64,000 bases of DNA from Bacteroidia bacterium (GCA_018058135.1 JAGPCK010000008.1:1-64000), one strand, 5' to 3'. Positions 7,014 to 16,589 are shown, counted from the first letter of the stretch. The notes: generated from the sequence alone by a model not told the origin. Program-made: numbers and translations.

Positions 7014-8447
7014 ATGGCACTCAGCAGATTCTGGTCTTACATCATCGTACTCAGCGTTATCTTCATTTTTTACCTGCTCGCTTCAGGCGGTATGTATTCC
7101 ATAGGGCATGTGGTAAACGGCAAACAAAACGATGCGTTGGTAATTGCCGAGTTCCCAGTTGATAACATCAAAACAAGCGACACCACGTTTTATGCGCAAT
7201 TGCTGGCAGCAAAAACTACAGGCCTGGCCATAGGAGACAGCACATACGTATTGCAGGACAACGGCATTATTCAGGTGTGCCACGGTAAACAAGCCGCTGA
7301 CGGTATTTTTGCTACCTGTAAAAATACCATCATGGACATTTGGCTACCGCTTATCGGTTACCTCACTTTTTTTTGCGGACTCTTGCATTTGCTCAACGAT
7401 TCCAATGCTATAGAAAAACTGGCCCGTGTGCTGGCTCCTTTTTTTGTGCGTGTATTTCCAGAGTTACCCAAAGGGCATTCAGCCTACGGATTTATGACCA
7501 TGAATTTTGCCGCCAACTTTCTGGGGTTAGACAATGCTGCCACACCCTTTGGTTTAAAAGCCATGGAAAGTATGCAGGAGGTAAATGCCGATAAAGACCG
7601 CGCCTCCAACAGCCAGATTATGTTTCTGTGCCTGCATGCTGCGGGTTTAACATTAATTCCTACCTCAATTATCGGCTACCGTGCGGCACAACACGCCACC
7701 AACCCTGCTGATATTATGTTGCCCTGCATCATTACTTCTTTTGTGGGAACCATTGCGGCATTACTTTTTGTAAGCATAAAACAACGCATCAATTTACTTA
7801 ACGGGGTTGTAATAGGTTTTGTAACCGGTGTGAGTGCTATCATCAGTCTTTTATTGTTTTACGTAAATAAGCTGAGTGGCATAGAGAAATTTCATTTCAC
7901 GGGCAACCTGAGCAACGGTGTGCTGCTCTTTATCATTTTGCTTATAGTGGCTTATTGCATTTGGCAAGAAAAAATATTTAAGCAAAACAACACCAACATT
8001 TTTGACTCGTTTGTAACCGGAGCAAAAGACGGGTTTACCACCGGCTTGCGTGTTTTGCCTTACATGGTAGCCATGCTGGTAGCGCTTAGTATATTCCGCA
8101 ACTCAGGGTTAATGAACATCATTATGGACGGCCTTTCAGCTACGCTGAATGTGTTTGGCGTTGATCCGCAGATTATTCAGGCCATTCCCGTAGCATTGAT
8201 GCGGCCTTTCAGCGCGGGTGGTTCACGCGGTTTTATGCTCGATGCCATGAAAACCTACGGTCCTGATAGTTTGGCCGGACAGCTCAGTTGCCTGTTTCAG
8301 GGAGCTGCAGAAACCACCTTTTATGTAATTGCCCTGTACTTCGGTTCAGTAAACGTAAAAGAAACACGCTACACGCTCAGCATCATGCTGCTGGTAGATC
8401 TGGTGTGTGTGCTTACCGCCATTGTGGTTTGCCGGCTCTATTTCTAG
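7014..8447 (+). CDS. SpmA/SpmB-type nucleoside-recognition membrane protein
   Basis: The 477-residue protein carries two copies of the Gate (nucleoside recognition) membrane domain. The first half has the SpmA-like stretch NFAANFLGLDNAATPFGLKAM, and the second, after residue 325, has the SpmB-like GAKDGFTTGLRVLPYMVAML and LMRPFSAGGSRGF. In endospore formers SpmA and SpmB are separate proteins; here they are fused, as is common in Gram-negative bacteria that do not sporulate. A signal or first helix is followed by an exported region at residues 25-105. It is likely a transporter of unknown substrate. It is followed by a weak hairpin at about 8477-8495 and a new transcription unit. Confidence 0.85.
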   Translation: MALSRFWSYIIVLSVIFIFYLLASGGMYSIGHVVNGKQNDALVIAEFPVDNIKTSDTTFYAQLLAAKTTGLAIGDSTYVLQDNGIIQVCHGKQAADGIFATCKNTIMDIWLPLIGYLTFFCGLLHLLNDSNAIEKLARVLAPFFVRVFPELPKGHSAYGFMTMNFAANFLGLDNAATPFGLKAMESMQEVNADKDRASNSQIMFLCLHAAGLTLIPTSIIGYRAAQHATNPADIMLPCIITSFVGTIAALLFVSIKQRINLLNGVVIGFVTGVSAIISLLLFYVNKLSGIEKFHFTGNLSNGVLLFIILLIVAYCIWQEKIFKQNNTNIFDSFVTGAKDGFTTGLRVLPYMVAMLVALSIFRNSGLMNIIMDGLSATLNVFGVDPQIIQAIPVALMRPFSAGGSRGFMLDAMKTYGPDSLAGQLSCLFQGAAETTFYVIALYFGSVNVKETRYTLSIMLLVDLVCVLTAIVVCRLYF

Positions 8448-8545
8448 GCTGAGTTCCAACCAAATAATAAAAAGCACAGGTTTACTGTGTGCATAGCGTT
8501 TTTTGCAATAAATTCGCAGTTTAAGCAACAATAAAATTAGACCCC

Positions 8546-8914
8546 ATGGCCTTAGAATTAACAGGAAAAATCGTTCAGAAGCTGAACAAAACAGAAGGCG
8601 TTAGTAAAGCCGGAAAAAACTGGAGCAAACAAGAATTCGTTATTGAGACACAGGAAACCTATCCGAAGAAAGTTTGTCTGAGTGTAATGAATGAAAAAGT
8701 GAGTGAGCTGGAGAAGTTCTCTCCCGGAACAGTAGTGACCGCTTCACTCAACATTGAATCACGCGAGTATAACGGTAAATGGTATACAGATGTGAGAGCA
8801 TGGAGAATTCAACCCGTTAGCGGTGGAGGCTCATCTGCTCCCGATGATACTTTTTATCCTGATGCTGAACCTCCGTTTGCAGCAGATGAAGCAACGGATG
8901 ATTTACCGTTTTAA
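8546..8914 (+). CDS. DUF3127 protein with SSB-like acidic tail
   Basis: The 122-residue protein has a beta-rich domain at residues 1-92 (ELTGKIVQKL, SKQEFVIETQ, GTVVTASLNI, WYTDVRAWRI) that matches DUF3127, which I judge to be OB-fold-like from the strand order. A flexible Gly/Ser/Pro/Asp linker follows, and the protein ends in ATDDLPF. Bacterial single-stranded-DNA-binding protein has the same plan: OB fold, disordered linker, acidic tip ending D-D-I/L-P-F that recruits repair proteins. The stop is three bases before cysS. I infer a nucleic-acid-binding role; this is not established for the family. Confidence 0.85.
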   Translation: MALELTGKIVQKLNKTEGVSKAGKNWSKQEFVIETQETYPKKVCLSVMNEKVSELEKFSPGTVVTASLNIESREYNGKWYTDVRAWRIQPVSGGGSSAPDDTFYPDAEPPFAADEATDDLPF

Positions 8915-8917
8915 TGC

Positions 8918-10384
8918 ATGAGCAGCGAGCTTAAAATTTACAATACACTTAGCAGAGTAACCGAAAAATTTACTCCCCTGCACAACGGCCATGTAGGTAT
9001 GTACGTATGCGGTCCCACGGTATACAGCAACGCCCACTTGGGCAATGCACGCACCTTTATTTCATTTGATGTTATTTTCAGGTATTTTCTTCATTTGGGT
9101 TACAAGGTACGTTACGTAAGAAACATTACCGATGCCGGACATTTGGAAAGTGATGCTGATGAAGGGGAAGATAAAATCAGTAAAAAGGCCAAACTCGAAC
9201 AACTGGAGCCGATGGAAATTGTGCAGCGGTACACCATCGATTTTCATAATGTGATGAGCGCATTCAATGCACTTCCTCCCAGCATTGAACCCACAGCTAC
9301 CGGGCATATCATGGAACAGATAGAGATGACCAAAAAAATCATCGCCAACGGATATGCATATGAATCTAACGGAAGTGTTTATTTTGACGTAGCTAAGTTT
9401 GCAGCAGAATACAACTACACCGTACTCACCGGCAGAAACCTGGATGATTTGCTCAACAACACCCGAGAGTTAGATGGACAGGAAGAGAAGAAAGGACGAT
9501 TGGATTTTGCGCTTTGGATAAAAGCGAAACCTGAACACATCATGCGTTGGCCAAGTCCGTGGGGAGAAGGTTTTCCCGGTTGGCACCTCGAGTGTTCGGC
9601 CATGAGTTCTAAATACCTGGGAGAAAAATTTGATATACATGGTGGCGGTATGGATTTGGCACCTACGCACCACACCAATGAAATTGCACAGAACATTGCC
9701 TGCAACCACAGCTCACCGGCCAACTATTGGATGCATACCAACATGCTTACCGTAAACGGACAAAAAATGAGTAAGAGTTTAGGTAACTCGTTTTTACCGT
9801 TTGAACTTTTTGCCGGAACGCATCAACTGTTGGAGAAAGGTTACAGCCCCATGGCAGTTCGTTTCTTTATGCTGCAGGCGCACTACCGCAGTACGCTTGA
9901 TTTCAGCAATGAGGCATTACAGGCCGCAGAGAAAGGTTTTGCCCGGTTGATGAATGCGGTGAAACTAATTGCAGGATTAAAAACTTCAGCACAATCAACG
10001 TCTGACATTACCCAACTATCGGCTAATGTGTATGCTGCCATGAATGATGACTTCAACACACCTATTGCCTTGTCGCATTTGTTTGAAGGTGTGCGCATCA
10101 TCAACAGTGTGAACGATGGAAAGGAAACTATTACGGAGGAAGACAAGGCAACATTGCAAAAGCTGATGTTTGATTTTGTGTTCGATATTTTAGGTTTGAA
10201 AGAAGAACAAGCTGCAAACAGCGATAAGGTAGACGGTTTGATGCAGATGATTTTGCAACAACGCGTGGATGCCAAAGCCAGAAAAGATTATGCAGCTTCT
10301 GACCTCATTCGCGATAGGTTGAAAGAACTGGGATTCGAAATAAAAGACGGAAAAGAAGGAACTACTTACACCTTTTCAGGCTAA
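8918..10384 (+). CDS. cysS: Cysteine--tRNA ligase
   Basis: CysS charges tRNA-Cys with cysteine in the cytoplasm. All class I features are present: the zinc ligand Cys31 (YVCGPTVY), the HIGH-like AHLGNAR at 39-45, further zinc ligands Cys226 (LECS), His251 and Glu255 (HHTNE), and KMSKS at 283-287. The length (488 residues) is normal for the family. It starts three bases after the DUF3127 gene and is followed ten bases later by the M28 peptidase gene, so the three are probably co-transcribed. Confidence 0.97.
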   Translation: MSSELKIYNTLSRVTEKFTPLHNGHVGMYVCGPTVYSNAHLGNARTFISFDVIFRYFLHLGYKVRYVRNITDAGHLESDADEGEDKISKKAKLEQLEPMEIVQRYTIDFHNVMSAFNALPPSIEPTATGHIMEQIEMTKKIIANGYAYESNGSVYFDVAKFAAEYNYTVLTGRNLDDLLNNTRELDGQEEKKGRLDFALWIKAKPEHIMRWPSPWGEGFPGWHLECSAMSSKYLGEKFDIHGGGMDLAPTHHTNEIAQNIACNHSSPANYWMHTNMLTVNGQKMSKSLGNSFLPFELFAGTHQLLEKGYSPMAVRFFMLQAHYRSTLDFSNEALQAAEKGFARLMNAVKLIAGLKTSAQSTSDITQLSANVYAAMNDDFNTPIALSHLFEGVRIINSVNDGKETITEEDKATLQKLMFDFVFDILGLKEEQAANSDKVDGLMQMILQQRVDAKARKDYAASDLIRDRLKELGFEIKDGKEGTTYTFSG

Positions 10385-10394
10385 ATTTTTAGGG

Positions 10395-11414
10395 ATGAAA
10401 ACACTACCAGACATTTTTACTTTAGCTACAGCAGGTGCGCTGCTCATTTTTTCATCCTGTGCAAGTGACAGCAAACAACCGTCAGCTGATACAATAGCTG
10501 AAACAAACGGCACAACCAAAGAAGTGGTATATGCCGCACCTGCATTTAATGCTGATTCAGCGTATTATTTTGTAGAAAAGCAGGTGAGTTTCGGTCCGCG
10601 TAATACCAACAGCCAAGGGCACAAGGCCTGTGCGCAATGGTTAAGTGTGGAGTTAAAAAAATATGCCGATAATGTAATTGAACAACGTGCCCTGCTTAAA
10701 GCGTTTGATGGCACGATGTTAAATGCAGTTAACTTTATTGCAGAATTTAATCCCGAAAACAAAAAGCGTATTTTGCTTTGCGCACACTGGGATACCCGCC
10801 CCTTTGCCGACCAGGACAGCAGCAGAGAAAAGGAGCCCATATTGGGCGCTAATGACGGAGGTAGCGGTGTTGGGGTATTGCTCGAAGTAGCCCGTCAGTT
10901 AAGAGCAAAAAATCCGGGTGTTGGGGTAGACATTATTCTGTTTGATGCCGAAGATTACGGACAGCCGGATGATAGTCCTTTGCCACGTGTACCGGATTCG
11001 TATTGTTTAGGTTCGCAATACTGGGGAAAAAATAAGCACCGCAAAGATTACGCAGCTAACTACGGCATATTGCTCGACATGGTAGGTGGTAAAGGAGCAA
11101 AATTTGTGTGGGAAGCTACCTCCATCAACTTTGCTCAATCCGTTTTAAGTAAGGTATGGGGAATTGGCAATGAACTGGGTTACGGAGGGTATTTTAACTA
11201 TTTCCAAAAATCAGGAATAACGGATGATCATTTGTATGTGAACCAACTTACAGGTATTCCTACCATTGATATCATTGAACACAACACAAGTTCACAATCA
11301 GGTACTTTCCATCCCGCCTGGCACACTCACCACGATGATATGGATGTGATTGATGCGCAAACACTCAAAGCAGTTGGACAAACCTTATTAGAGGTTATTT
11401 ACCGCGAGAAATAA
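10395..11414 (+). CDS. M28-family lipoprotein peptidase / glutaminyl cyclase-like
   Basis: A lipobox (FSSC, Cys22) marks this 339-residue protein as an exported lipoprotein. The catalytic domain has the M28 zinc ligands in order: AHWDTRP, GANDGGSGVG, FDAEDYG and the final THHDDMDV. The combination of GANDGGSGV with the FDAEDYG and THHDDMDVID stretches is shared by aminopeptidases and animal-type glutaminyl-peptide cyclotransferases, and Bacteroidota proteins of this layout are often annotated as either. It follows cysS by ten bases. The substrate is therefore peptide N-termini, but hydrolysis versus cyclisation is undecided. Confidence 0.85.
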   Translation: MKTLPDIFTLATAGALLIFSSCASDSKQPSADTIAETNGTTKEVVYAAPAFNADSAYYFVEKQVSFGPRNTNSQGHKACAQWLSVELKKYADNVIEQRALLKAFDGTMLNAVNFIAEFNPENKKRILLCAHWDTRPFADQDSSREKEPILGANDGGSGVGVLLEVARQLRAKNPGVGVDIILFDAEDYGQPDDSPLPRVPDSYCLGSQYWGKNKHRKDYAANYGILLDMVGGKGAKFVWEATSINFAQSVLSKVWGIGNELGYGGYFNYFQKSGITDDHLYVNQLTGIPTIDIIEHNTSSQSGTFHPAWHTHHDDMDVIDAQTLKAVGQTLLEVIYREK

Positions 11415-11486
11415 TTTCCTGAAATCAATTTTATCGTTTGTAAAAATCAACTTACGTATTAAGTAGCTTATGCGTATTTTTATGCA

Positions 11487-14400
11487 TTGAAAACACATAA
11501 GGTTTTTCTTGTTTTTGCATTACTGTGTTGTGTTGTAAAACAAACATCAGCACAAAGTCCGTTTATGTGGCACCTTACAGATGCGGAAGGGCTGCCCAGC
11601 ATGGAAGTATACAATATGCTGCAGGATAAAAAAGGGTTCATGTGGCTGGGTACAGATAACGGAGTTTGCCGGTATGATGGAAAACGTTTTACCACTTTTT
11701 TTCATCCTAAACAAAGAGGTAAAGCATTCTCTTTTTTGAGGGAGGATATAAAAGGGCGCATTTGGTTTGTGAATTTCTCCGGTCAGATTTTTTACATAGA
11801 GAATGACAAGATGAATCTGTTCACGCTATTTGAGAAAGAATTTAAATCCAGCTTTCCTGTTATTGAGTTTGATTCAAAAGGGAATTTATGGATAGCCTCA
11901 ATGGGAAATCCGCTGTATTGTTATAAAGAAACGCCATCCGGTTGGGTAAAAATTAAAACGCTTGCATTAGGAACAAGTAATGGCAACATGTCTATTGATG
12001 AGAATGACAACCTGTTGTTGGTAGATTTTACAAGAGGTTACACCTACATTTCAGCGAAGGGAAAAATTGTTAATGAGGGCCGGAATCCTGAACATCTTGG
12101 TTTGGTTAGGTTTATACCACAACTCAATTCTTTTTGTTCGTTCAAACGCTCAGTACCCAGAGTGTTTAATATTACACAAAATCAACCCCTCGATATAGTA
12201 TCAAAAGCAGATGTGAACAATAAGGAGGATTTTATCAGTGATATCTTTATTCCTGATACCACGCAGCTTTGGATTACTACCTACAATGGTGTAAACATAT
12301 ACAAAAAACAAAACAATAAGTATACACAACAGATTTCCCTTTTACCGGATCATGCCGTGTCGGGAGTGCTTAAAGACAGGGAGGGAAACTATTGGATCAG
12401 TACACTAAAAAGCGGCATCTATATTTTACCCTCATTGCAGTTGTGGGCAGCTACCAAAGAAAACTCTTCCATGTCTGACAGCCGCGTGTTTCGCATGGCT
12501 GTAACCAACAACGGAGACCTCTTTTTAGCACACGGAAACGGAAGCATTTCTGTATTTGATACCCGCACGAAACGGTTTGTAAAACAAATAGTTTTTCCAC
12601 TTAAAAAAGACATAGAAGATATTCGATTTAACTCACGCAACAATGATTTATATGTGAGTTGTGTGAAGACATTCGTTTACGGTATCTCTTCGGGTAAAGT
12701 GGTAAACCCCGGACTTAGCCATTCTTCAGTAAAGCGTTATGATTTTGATGAGGCAGGAAACATACTTATTGCTACTTCTTTTGGTACGTATTTGCTGGAT
12801 TATCAAAACAGTTTGCAAAAAAGCCCCTGGTATGTGAAGTATTCCCAAGGTATTACCCGCGAGGGTAATCAGCGTATGATTCAGTTTACAACACAGCGTT
12901 CAACTTCATGTCTCATCAATAAGCAAGATACAACCATATGGACGGGTACAACCAATGGATTGCTTTTTTACCATAACAACATTGCTCAGGAGCTGCTGTG
13001 GAAAGGTACCGATAAAGTTTTTGCCACTGATATGGAACAATCTAAAGACGGTACTATATGGGTAAGTACAGTTCAACAGGGTTTGTTCGCTATACGAAAC
13101 AGAAGGGTTGTGTTACACCTTACCAAAAATAATGGTCTGCGTTCAGATTTTATACGCACACTATCTGTATCAGGTAACCAGCTGTGGTTTGCCACAGAGC
13201 GCGGTGTACAAAGTTACAATGAAGGCAATGGGAAAATAACTTCTTTTACCACCGATGACGGACTTATTACCAATGATGTATTGGACATATTACAACATGA
13301 CGGGGTTGTGTATTTGGCTACATCAAAAGGCTTTCAATGGTTTGATACCGACAAGGTGCAACCCAATAAAGTGCGTCCGCTTATTTACATCACCGGGTTT
13401 GCTATTCAGGACAAGGACACACAACTGAAAAACAATTTTGTGTTACCTTATCTTCAAAACAACATCACATTCAGGTTTAATGGTTTTTCATTCAAAAGTG
13501 GCAAGGCTTTGCGATACAGTTATCGCCTGCTGGGCCTTGATACCAACTGGTTCAATGCAAGTTCTGAAGTTACCTTTGCCCGCTACCCGTCTCTACCCGC
13601 AGGTGATTATACCTTTGAGGTGAAAGCAGTAAATGCTGATGGTTATGAAAGTGAAAAACCAAGTTCGCTTTCATTTGCAGTTGAAAAACCTTATTGGCAA
13701 AGCTGGTGGTTTTATTTGCTTGCCTTATTGTTTACCTCAGGTATTGTTAGCGGCATATTTTTAATTCGGATACGCAGCATTCGTAAAAGAAATGAAGATG
13801 AACGTATCAAAGCCGACCTGGCTCTGGAAAAAAGTAAAGTGGAACAAGACCTGCGAAGTTCTCAGCTGGTTTCGTTAAAAGCACAAATGAACCCCCACTT
13901 TGTATTTAATGCGCTTAACTCCATTCAGGAGTATATAATGCTCAATGAAAAAACATTAGCTAATACCTATTTAGGGAAATTTGCCGATTTGATGCGCATG
14001 ACCCTCGATATATCAAGTCGGCAGGAGGTGAGTTTACAGGAAGAGGTAAAGTTGCTTAATTTATATCTGGAATTGGAGGCGCTCAGGTTTGAAGAAAAGT
14101 TTTCCTACTCCATAAGTATTGAAAATAATGTGGAGCAATCGTCTATTTATTTGCCGCCCATGCTTATTCAACCATACATTGAAAATGCTATTAAACACGG
14201 GCTGTTGCACATCAAAAATAACCGTATACTTCAGGTAAAATTTGCCATGAAATCAGAAGGTTTGCTCTTGGCCACCATCGAAGATAATGGTATAGGAAGA
14301 AAGCGTTCAGTTGAGATGAAAAAATTCAGGCAACCCATGCATAAATCATTTGCTACGGGGGCCACTCAAAAACGATTGGAACTGCTGAATTATAAACGCC

Positions 14401-14498
14401 CGAATGAGATTGTGGTGAAATATACCGACATGACCGATGGAAACGGTTTTGCATCAGGCACACGGGTGGAGTTAAGTATTCCCGTAAATGTAGAATAG
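11487..14498 (+). CDS. Beta-propeller sensor histidine kinase (LytS type)
   Basis: The 1003-residue protein starts with a signal peptide (residues 1-22). Two seven-bladed Reg_prop propellers fill most of residues 25-635, followed by a Y_Y_Y domain (about 645-735), one transmembrane helix (about 739-760), a coiled segment and a LytS-type histidine kinase. The kinase has AQMNPHFVFNALNSIQEY with the likely phospho-His804, then PYIENAIKHG and an ATPase end with DNGIGR. The start codon is TTG; later ATGs would remove the signal peptide. The LytTR regulator gene follows 78 bases downstream and is the obvious partner. The ligand is unknown. Confidence 0.9.
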   Translation: MKTHKVFLVFALLCCVVKQTSAQSPFMWHLTDAEGLPSMEVYNMLQDKKGFMWLGTDNGVCRYDGKRFTTFFHPKQRGKAFSFLREDIKGRIWFVNFSGQIFYIENDKMNLFTLFEKEFKSSFPVIEFDSKGNLWIASMGNPLYCYKETPSGWVKIKTLALGTSNGNMSIDENDNLLLVDFTRGYTYISAKGKIVNEGRNPEHLGLVRFIPQLNSFCSFKRSVPRVFNITQNQPLDIVSKADVNNKEDFISDIFIPDTTQLWITTYNGVNIYKKQNNKYTQQISLLPDHAVSGVLKDREGNYWISTLKSGIYILPSLQLWAATKENSSMSDSRVFRMAVTNNGDLFLAHGNGSISVFDTRTKRFVKQIVFPLKKDIEDIRFNSRNNDLYVSCVKTFVYGISSGKVVNPGLSHSSVKRYDFDEAGNILIATSFGTYLLDYQNSLQKSPWYVKYSQGITREGNQRMIQFTTQRSTSCLINKQDTTIWTGTTNGLLFYHNNIAQELLWKGTDKVFATDMEQSKDGTIWVSTVQQGLFAIRNRRVVLHLTKNNGLRSDFIRTLSVSGNQLWFATERGVQSYNEGNGKITSFTTDDGLITNDVLDILQHDGVVYLATSKGFQWFDTDKVQPNKVRPLIYITGFAIQDKDTQLKNNFVLPYLQNNITFRFNGFSFKSGKALRYSYRLLGLDTNWFNASSEVTFARYPSLPAGDYTFEVKAVNADGYESEKPSSLSFAVEKPYWQSWWFYLLALLFTSGIVSGIFLIRIRSIRKRNEDERIKADLALEKSKVEQDLRSSQLVSLKAQMNPHFVFNALNSIQEYIMLNEKTLANTYLGKFADLMRMTLDISSRQEVSLQEEVKLLNLYLELEALRFEEKFSYSISIENNVEQSSIYLPPMLIQPYIENAIKHGLLHIKNNRILQVKFAMKSEGLLLATIEDNGIGRKRSVEMKKFRQPMHKSFATGATQKRLELLNYKRPNEIVVKYTDMTDGNGFASGTRVELSIPVNVE

Positions 14499-14530
14499 CT
14501 GTGCTGCTTCATGAGCATCAAATCTCACTA

Positions 14531-14555
14531 CATGAAACAGGAACATTATTTCATG
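14531..14555. promoter_or_regulatory. Inverted repeat CATGAAA-N11-TTTCATG
   Basis: A perfect 7-bp inverted repeat with an 11-base centre lies between the sensor kinase and LytTR genes, ending nine bases before the -7 box of the regulator gene. The position suits an operator, but it could also act as an attenuator. No T-tract follows. No LytTR direct-repeat consensus was identified. Confidence 0.4.
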
Positions 14556-14563
14556 TTATAGCT

Positions 14564-14571
14564 TAGTTTTG
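14564..14571 (+). promoter_or_regulatory. -7 promoter box TAGTTTTG, nearly abutting the start codon
   Basis: TAGTTTTG fits TAnnTTTG and ends five bases before the ATG of the LytTR gene. If it is used, the transcript would begin at or within a base or two of the start codon. Confidence 0.45.
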
Positions 14572-14576
14572 TAAGA

Positions 14577-15329
14577 ATGCTGAACTGTGTTATCATAGAC
14601 GATGAAGGAAAGGCCCGGAGGATTCTTGAGGCTATATTAAAGGAACACTGTCCGGAGTTGCAGGTGGTTGCCACAGCTGAAGATGTACCCTCTGGTGTAA
14701 AGATAATTCAGAAACACAACCCCGACATTATTTTTCTCGACATTGAAATGCCCGGTTATACCGGATTTCAACTGCTTGAATTTTTTGAAAACCCCGGCTT
14801 TGAGGTTATTTTCACCACAGCATACAGCGAATATGCTTTGCAGGCCTTTCAGGTTTCTGCTGTTGATTATTTACTTAAACCCATACAGATTAATCAACTG
14901 AAAATTGCTGTTGAAAAGGCCATACGCATGCACGGCAATTCTCAGGTAATTGAACGCCTTTCAGCACTTAAAGAGAATATTGAAGAAAAAACACTTCAAA
15001 AAATTGCTTTACCCGTTTCAGATGGTTTGCGGTTTGTTCCGCTTAAAGATATTCTCTACCTTAAAGCAGATGGTTCGTATACCAATATTTTTCTGACAGA
15101 CGGAAGCCGCATTTTAATCAGTAAAAAAATTAAAGAATTTGAGAACATACTTTCACCACGGAATAATTTCTACCGTACCCATCGGTCCTATATTGTGAAT
15201 TTGGCGCGTATTAAAAATTACATCCGGCAGGATGGCGGATACATTGTAATGGAAAACGGAGAGGAGGTTGATCTCTCCCGCGAGCGTAAAGAGGAGTTTC
15301 AACAACTCATTGAGCACAATAAAATTTGA
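14577..15329 (+). CDS. LytTR-family response regulator
   Basis: The 250-residue protein has a receiver domain with acidic residues D8/D9, phospho-acceptor D55 (FLDIEMPG), T81 and K101 (LLKPI), then a LytTR DNA-binding domain from about residue 148 to the end (FVPLKDILYLKADGSYTNIF, FYRTHRSYIVNL). It is the probable partner of the propeller histidine kinase encoded 78 bases upstream. The gene has its own -7 box and an inverted repeat upstream, so it may be transcribed separately. It converges with the arginase-fold gene at 15378. Confidence 0.93.
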   Translation: MLNCVIIDDEGKARRILEAILKEHCPELQVVATAEDVPSGVKIIQKHNPDIIFLDIEMPGYTGFQLLEFFENPGFEVIFTTAYSEYALQAFQVSAVDYLLKPIQINQLKIAVEKAIRMHGNSQVIERLSALKENIEEKTLQKIALPVSDGLRFVPLKDILYLKADGSYTNIFLTDGSRILISKKIKEFENILSPRNNFYRTHRSYIVNLARIKNYIRQDGGYIVMENGEEVDLSRERKEEFQQLIEHNKI

Positions 15330-15377
15330 TTTATTCTTGTACTTTTTAGCTTCGGTTCATTTTCTCATGAACCATCT

Positions 15378-16544
15378 TCAAATCAACTTATAGTACGTTT
15401 TTAACCACCTGTCGGGCACTTCATCGTTGCAGGCTGTTTCGTAGTCTTTGTAAGAGCAGGGAACTAAGTAGCTTCCTTTTTTAGCTGATTTTTCTACCGG
15501 ATAAGGTACTTCCATCCACCAGCGGTCGCTCTTCAGGCTTTTGAAAAACACTACCTCGTGGCTGCTGTTGTTAAACGTAATGCGGTAGGTTTGAAAATCA
15601 TTGCTCTCTGCAGCAGGGTAATCGTATTTGCGGCTGTGCACTCCGTCAACAAAATACCAAAGCATTTGTGCAATCAGTTTAGCGGTTTGTTGTTGCCGGT
15701 CAAGGTGAGGAATTAAACCATACAGGCCAAAAGAACTTAACTCATTGCTGATGCCTGCATAGCGGGCCAGTTGGCAGGCTTCGTCTCCGCCAATCCCATT
15801 GGGCGAACCGTTCTCCTGAGCCGGAGCATCAGGTAAACGGATGGCGGAAAGGTTAAAAATACCTATGTCGGCATCACGGAACAAAGGTTCTGCCTCTTCA
15901 CTGTTTTTACGCAGATTACCCAGTCGCATGGCATCAAAGTTCATGCGGTTAAAGGTGGCCACACTTTCCTCTTCGCAAAAGTACGACTGGTAACCTAAAT
16001 GGCAAATGTTAAACAGGTAGTTGGGCTCGTGTAAAATGATATTGCCTAAATAAGGAACAGCTTCCTCGTTGTGTTCCGGTGCGCTCAGTTCAATCCGTGA
16101 ATCAACACTTACTAAACGCAGGGTGCGGGTATGTTTTTCATAAGCCCGGTATTGGGCGTAGGCCAAATCAACTGAACCACCCAGCACTACCAATACTTTT
16201 TTCTTTTCCAAGGCCTCTTTGGTAAGCTCACACAAGGCATAATGTGTATCGTTGATGCTTTCTCCGGCCTCAATGTTTCCCAAATCGGCCACGCTCAGGT
16301 GTTCCTGGTGGTTAATGAGTCGGTACAATTCAGCGCGAATAGCATCAGGGCCTTGGGAAGCCCCTTTCATGTAGTCGGTACCGCGGTCATCTTTCACCCC
16401 TACCAGCCATATTTTGCAGCTGTCGGTATCAGGAAAAGTTTCACCATGTATCTGTGCGCCCCTAAACCAGCTGCGGGGTGAAGTTGTGTCGAGTTGGCTT
16501 AAGAGAGTTGACGGAACGGGTTTTAAGAATTCAGCACTGTTCAT
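15378..16544 (-). CDS. Arginase-fold protein (formimidoylglutamase-like) with lost metal ligands
   Basis: Length (388 residues) and overall order of motifs place this in the ureohydrolase fold, where Bacteroidota members are usually labelled formimidoylglutamase. The three manganese motifs are altered. The GGxH motif is LGGSVDLAYAQ (residues 121-131), DAHxD is VDSRIEL (147-153), and SxDxD is IFNLSAIRLPDAP (229-241). Most canonical His and Asp ligands are therefore missing, so ordinary di-manganese hydrolysis is doubtful. The ATG at 16544 is preferred to one ten codons upstream because there is more room for a promoter before the divergent epimerase gene. It stands alone. Confidence 0.75.
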   Translation of the reverse strand: MNSAEFLKPVPSTLLSQLDTTSPRSWFRGAQIHGETFPDTDSCKIWLVGVKDDRGTDYMKGASQGPDAIRAELYRLINHQEHLSVADLGNIEAGESINDTHYALCELTKEALEKKKVLVVLGGSVDLAYAQYRAYEKHTRTLRLVSVDSRIELSAPEHNEEAVPYLGNIILHEPNYLFNICHLGYQSYFCEEESVATFNRMNFDAMRLGNLRKNSEEAEPLFRDADIGIFNLSAIRLPDAPAQENGSPNGIGGDEACQLARYAGISNELSSFGLYGLIPHLDRQQQTAKLIAQMLWYFVDGVHSRKYDYPAAESNDFQTYRITFNNSSHEVVFFKSLKSDRWWMEVPYPVEKSAKKGSYLVPCSYKDYETACNDEVPDRWLKTYYKLI

Positions 16545-16581
16545 GGAAAAGTAGTTTACGGTATTTAAAGGCAAATAAGCC

Positions 16582-16589
16582 TATTTTTG
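16582..16589 (+). promoter_or_regulatory. -7 promoter box TATTTTTG
   Basis: TATTTTTG matches TAnnTTTG and lies 36 bases before the ATG of the epimerase gene, in the divergent gap with the arginase-fold gene. Confidence 0.5.

Noticed and set aside
8477-8506. Hairpin CACAG/CTGTG followed by a T-run as terminator of the SpmA/B-type gene
   Set aside because: The stem is only five bases and six bases separate it from the T-run, too weak to call.
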